From SZUA-430 sp964483585 (lineage in GTDB: Bacteria; Pseudomonadota; Alphaproteobacteria; Micropepsales; Micropepsaceae), in assembly GCA_964483585.1 (NCBI GenBank), contig CAZABH010000064.1:1-8037 (forward strand): a stretch of 8,037 nucleotides of DNA, given 5' to 3'. The notes under the pieces are model-generated. The model was not told the DNA's origin. It saw only the letters and a list, made by a program, of their open reading frames with translations, and did no database searches. Shown one piece after another: positions 6,124-8,037 of the stretch. Each line of letters starts with the position of its first letter. Position 1 is the stretch's first letter. The translations under genes were made by a program, and so were the position numbers.

Positions 6124-6376
6124 GAACGCAGAGGTCGCGAAGGTCACGCAGAGGACGCAGAGAGAAACCGGGATTTTCAACGCGAAGATCCGAAGATCGC
6201 GAAGGATGGAGTCAGAACGTTGGCCACAGCAAGATCATCTTGAACTACAAACCATTTTTCTGCGACTTGAGAACACAAGCTGATTGCCAGAAGCACTCTT
6301 CCATCGCGTCTTTCGCATCTTCGCGTTCAAATCTCTTCTCAGCGCCCTCTGCGTGACCTTCGCGACCTCTGCGTTC
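6124..6376. repeat. Long imperfect inverted repeat between two convergent genes
   Basis: The left arm spans 6124-6210 and the right arm 6300-6376, with an 89-nt unrelated loop (6211-6299). The outer 31 bases are perfectly complementary (6124-6154 against 6346-6376). The inner part matches with small gaps, including AACGCGAAGAT at 6179-6189 against its complement in 6317-6327. Each arm is built of short sub-repeats: CGCAGAGG occurs at 6127-6134 and 6147-6154 with a partial copy at 6156-6162, and CGCGAAG units occur in between. The right arm ends 7 nt beyond the stop of the RMD1-like gene, so the element fills the convergent intergenic space (6110-6383). It is noticeably less GC-rich than its flanks. 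No transposase gene or clear target-site duplication is seen. It may be a non-autonomous mobile or dispersed intergenic repeat, and its foldback could terminate both transcripts. Confidence 0.85.
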
Positions 6377-6383
6377 AGTCCGC

Positions 6384-7502
6384 TCAGTACTTGATCCCTA
6401 AGAACGGCATCACGATCGACACCAGGATCAGCACGATGATGATCCATTCGAGAATCTCCATCCGCTTGGCCCCCGCCGTGTCCGCCAGTTTCTGGTAGAC
6501 GCTCTCGGCCACCCCGAGTTTGCGCAGCACGCTGGCGTCCCACTGCGGCAGGTTCAGCCGGTCGCTGGCCACGGTGTACACCCGCGCCAGGTGCTGGTCG
6601 CCGATGAGTTTGATGGCGTTGTTGACCCCTTCGAACAGCAGGGCCGAGTCCATCTGCAGCTCCGCGAACCGTCGGATGGCCCGCCCCGTGCTGCCGCCCG
6701 GCCAGATGTTCGAGTGCTGCGCCAGCCGCCCCATCAGCCCGTGCGCGCCCGAGAGCAGGTCGTCGAGCTGCCCGTCGAGCAGGCGCATCTCCAGCAGTTC
6801 GACATTCGCGTGCGTGAGCACCGCCAGAATGTCGTCCGGTTGCGGATCGAACAGCACGGCTGCATTCCAGTCCACGATCGACAGATCGCCCGGCCCGTAC
6901 CCGATCCGCGTGGCCAGCGTCTGACGGACCCGCTCGGGCGACAGCGCGCCGCGCTCGGCCTGCAGCAGCCGGGCCAGCACCGGCGCGTGCGCTTCGACGA
7001 ACGACTCGGGCGCCGTCCCGCCCCAATCCCGCACCGCGTACACGACAAAGTCTTCGGAAAGCCCTGACAGGGCGGACCGCTGGATCGCATCCCCCGCGTC
7101 CGAGCGGAGCCGCTCCACCCGCGCCCGCGCATCGGCCAGCAGCGCCGGGTGGTCGTACAGCGCCGCGCCCAGTTCCACCAGATCGCCAACCCCGGCGTCA
7201 AACGGGATGCGGTAGCGCACCACCACGCCCCCGAAGTCGTACACCAGGCACTCCGCGTTGGCCTCGGTGCTCCAGCCCCGCCCGTCCGCGCCCACCCCCA
7301 CGGGCGAGCCCGGCACCGCCAACCCCACCGGCGCCGGCTCGTACTCGAACCACGCCGGCGCCGGCCGACGCACCCGCACCGCCCGCACCCGGCTGGCCTC
7401 CCCCAGCCGCCGGGCCAGCGCGTCCAGATCCACCTGGAACCCCACGTCAAAGCAGAACACCGCGTGGCACACACCAACCATCCGTCCGGCGTCGGTTTCC
7501 AT
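6384..7502 (-). CDS. RMD1/DUF155-like membrane-anchored protein
   Basis: Protein of 372 aa from ATG 7502. The N-terminal half is an alpha/beta region with ECLVYDFGGVVVRYRIPF (84-101). The middle has DLSIVDWNAAVLFDPQPDDI (206-225) and VELLEMRLLDGQLDDLL (234-250). The C-terminal part reads EGVNNAIKLIGDQHLARVYT (291-310), SDRLNLPQWDASVLRKLGVA (313-332) and AKRMEILEWIIIVLILVSIV (345-364), ending in one membrane helix (about 351-368). This late pattern, with a helical segment, RMEILEW and a tail anchor, matches my knowledge of the RMD1/DUF155 family, whose mitochondrial members include yeast Rmd1 and human RMND1. The N-terminal part is less typical, so the call is moderate. The frame is open upstream to 7805, but that extension is low-complexity and overlaps the small gene at 7562-7780. 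ATG 7502 has only a weak GATGG ahead of it. It probably forms an operon with that small gene. Confidence 0.65.
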   Translation of the reverse strand: METDAGRMVGVCHAVFCFDVGFQVDLDALARRLGEASRVRAVRVRRPAPAWFEYEPAPVGLAVPGSPVGVGADGRGWSTEANAECLVYDFGGVVVRYRIPFDAGVGDLVELGAALYDHPALLADARARVERLRSDAGDAIQRSALSGLSEDFVVYAVRDWGGTAPESFVEAHAPVLARLLQAERGALSPERVRQTLATRIGYGPGDLSIVDWNAAVLFDPQPDDILAVLTHANVELLEMRLLDGQLDDLLSGAHGLMGRLAQHSNIWPGGSTGRAIRRFAELQMDSALLFEGVNNAIKLIGDQHLARVYTVASDRLNLPQWDASVLRKLGVAESVYQKLADTAGAKRMEILEWIIIVLILVSIVMPFLGIKY

Positions 7503-7534
7503 GCCATCAATGTACCGCGCCGCAGCCCGACCGG

Positions 7535-7549
7535 CCCCCCCCGGGGGGG
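7535..7549. repeat. C8G7 palindrome between the small gene and the RMD1-like gene
   Basis: Eight C (7535-7542) followed by seven G (7543-7549) lie in the 59-nt gap between two minus-strand genes. The central 12 bases (five C, seven G) are identical to those at 3360-3371, in the same orientation. It could form a short, very stable hairpin that limits read-through into the RMD1-like gene or affects its translation. Homopolymer length errors are also likely here. Confidence 0.45.
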
Positions 7550-7561
7550 CACCCGCCAGAC

Positions 7562-7780
7562 TCACTTCTCCGGCGGCTCGCGGAACTCCACCTCTTCGAT
7601 GGTCGTCCGACGCAGGATCACCCGTTGGCCGTCCACCTGGCCGGGCGTTTCCTGCGTGCTGGTCCGCACGGTGTGCGTGTGCTTTGCGGGCTGGGCCGGC
7701 TTCGTGGTCGCCTGCCACAGGTGCCCGAAAAACCGGCCGATGGCGCGCGGGATCGGGATGTCCTTGTCGTCCGGAGCCAC
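7562..7780 (-). CDS. Small hypothetical protein, 72 aa
   Basis: I do not recognise the family. The start is taken as GTG 7780 because AGGA lies 6 nt upstream on the minus strand. An in-frame ATG at 7840 would add 20 residues of arginine- and proline-rich sequence and has no such site. The protein starts MAPDDKDIPIPRAIGRFFGH, has a polar, threonine-rich middle (25-48), and ends VILRRTTIEEVEFREPPEK (54-72), which looks like a conserved beta-strand/charged tail. There is no signal peptide or membrane helix. It lies 59 nt upstream of the RMD1-like gene on the same strand, suggesting co-transcription and perhaps a related role. Support comes from the ribosome-binding site and plausible composition, not from homology. 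Confidence 0.55.
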   Translation of the reverse strand: MAPDDKDIPIPRAIGRFFGHLWQATTKPAQPAKHTHTVRTSTQETPGQVDGQRVILRRTTIEEVEFREPPEK

Positions 7781-7842
7781 GCAGGATCCTATCGGGCGGG
7801 CCCACGCGTTTCGCGGGACTGCAAGACCGCCCGGGCGCATCC

Positions 7843-7849
7843 TACAAAT
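7843..7849 (+). promoter_or_regulatory. Possible -10 box of the right-edge gene
   Basis: TACAAAT sits 6 nt before ATG 7856 in a GC-rich divergent region (7781-7855), and no Shine-Dalgarno sequence precedes that ATG. If it is a -10 element, transcription would start at or next to the ATG, giving a leaderless message. No -35 box is evident, so this is speculative. Confidence 0.2.
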
Positions 7850-7855
7850 CCGGGC

Positions 7856-8037
7856 ATGACACCCCCCGGCGTGCTGTTCGAGGAAACCCAGCCCTGGTGG
7901 CTCAACCGCTTCCTGCTGGCCTTCCTGCCGCTGGAGTCGCTGATCATGGGCGGCGTCCTGCTGGCGGTAGGGTCCCGGAGTTCCCCGAAGGACCAGTGGG
8001 TCCTGTTGTGCGTGTGGCTCGGTCTGGGCCTCGTCCT
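7856..8037 (+). CDS. Hypothetical membrane protein, cut by the right edge
   Basis: The first 60 codons are visible and the frame is open at the window end. The protein begins MTPPGVLFEETQPWWLNRFL, followed by a hydrophobic segment (about 18-38, ending LIMGGVLLAVG), a short polar loop SRSSPKDQ (40-47), and the start of a second hydrophobic segment (48-60). The FEETQPWW opening before two helices resembles small bacterial membrane proteins that begin F-x-E-x-Q-x-W. I cannot assign a family with confidence. It is divergent from the 72-aa gene with a 75-nt gap. The ATG has no Shine-Dalgarno sequence, and in-frame GTG 7871 is an alternative. Confidence 0.6.
   Translation, partial: MTPPGVLFEETQPWWLNRFLLAFLPLESLIMGGVLLAVGSRSSPKDQWVLLCVWLGLGLV

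Noticed and set aside
5248..6243. 331-codon plus-strand frame over the AIM24 gene
   Set aside because: Almost entirely Arg/Pro/Gly/His, typical of an off-frame reading of GC-rich coding DNA; the AIM24 frame is clear.
6211..6299. Gene or small RNA in the loop of the inverted repeat
   Set aside because: No open frame of note and no recognisable RNA structure in these 89 bases.
6124..6376. CRISPR array
   Set aside because: Sub-repeats are short, irregular and arranged as an inverted pair, with no regular spacers and no cas genes.
7503..7805. 100-residue N-terminal extension of the RMD1-like protein
   Set aside because: Composition is shadow-like, it runs through the C8G7 palindrome and it overlaps the small gene with its own ribosome-binding site.

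Overview
The window reads as two parts with different base composition. Bases 1 to about 3333 hold four same-strand genes. The first two and the start of the third are clearly AT-richer, and the last is moderately GC-rich. They encode an unrecognised glycosyltransferase-like protein, two sulfotransferase-family proteins from different subfamilies, and RmlD (dTDP-4-dehydrorhamnose reductase). Tight spacing (13 nt, 30 nt and a 4-nt ATGA overlap) suggests one operon. The content fits the end of a surface-polysaccharide locus that supplies dTDP-rhamnose and possibly adds sulfate groups.

Bases 3334-3476 are a gene-free, extremely G/C-rich, palindrome-laden stretch. Beyond it the sequence is uniformly very GC-rich. 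It carries a small DUF1294 membrane protein (+), a solitary complex I subunit NuoF (-), an AIM24/TIGR00266-family protein (+), a 253-bp imperfect inverted repeat, an RMD1/DUF155-like protein with a C-terminal membrane anchor (-), a 72-aa hypothetical protein (-), and the start of a divergent membrane protein cut by the right edge (+).

The right part suggests a GC-rich environmental bacterium. A Planctomycetota (Phycisphaerae-like) origin is plausible from the codon bias, the AIM24 and RMD1-like genes and the style of intergenic repeat, but this is an impression. The left part could be a transferred polysaccharide island in the same genome. It could also be sequence from another organism wrongly joined at the G/C palindrome. 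The sequence alone cannot decide between these.

No rRNA, tRNA, CRISPR array, transposase or phage gene was seen. The items most worth a second look are the 6124-6376 inverted repeat, the composition break at about 3340-3476, and the paired C-run/G-run palindromes. The glycosyltransferase-like/sulfotransferase/RmlD cluster is also of interest. I see no convincing wholly new defence or mobile system.
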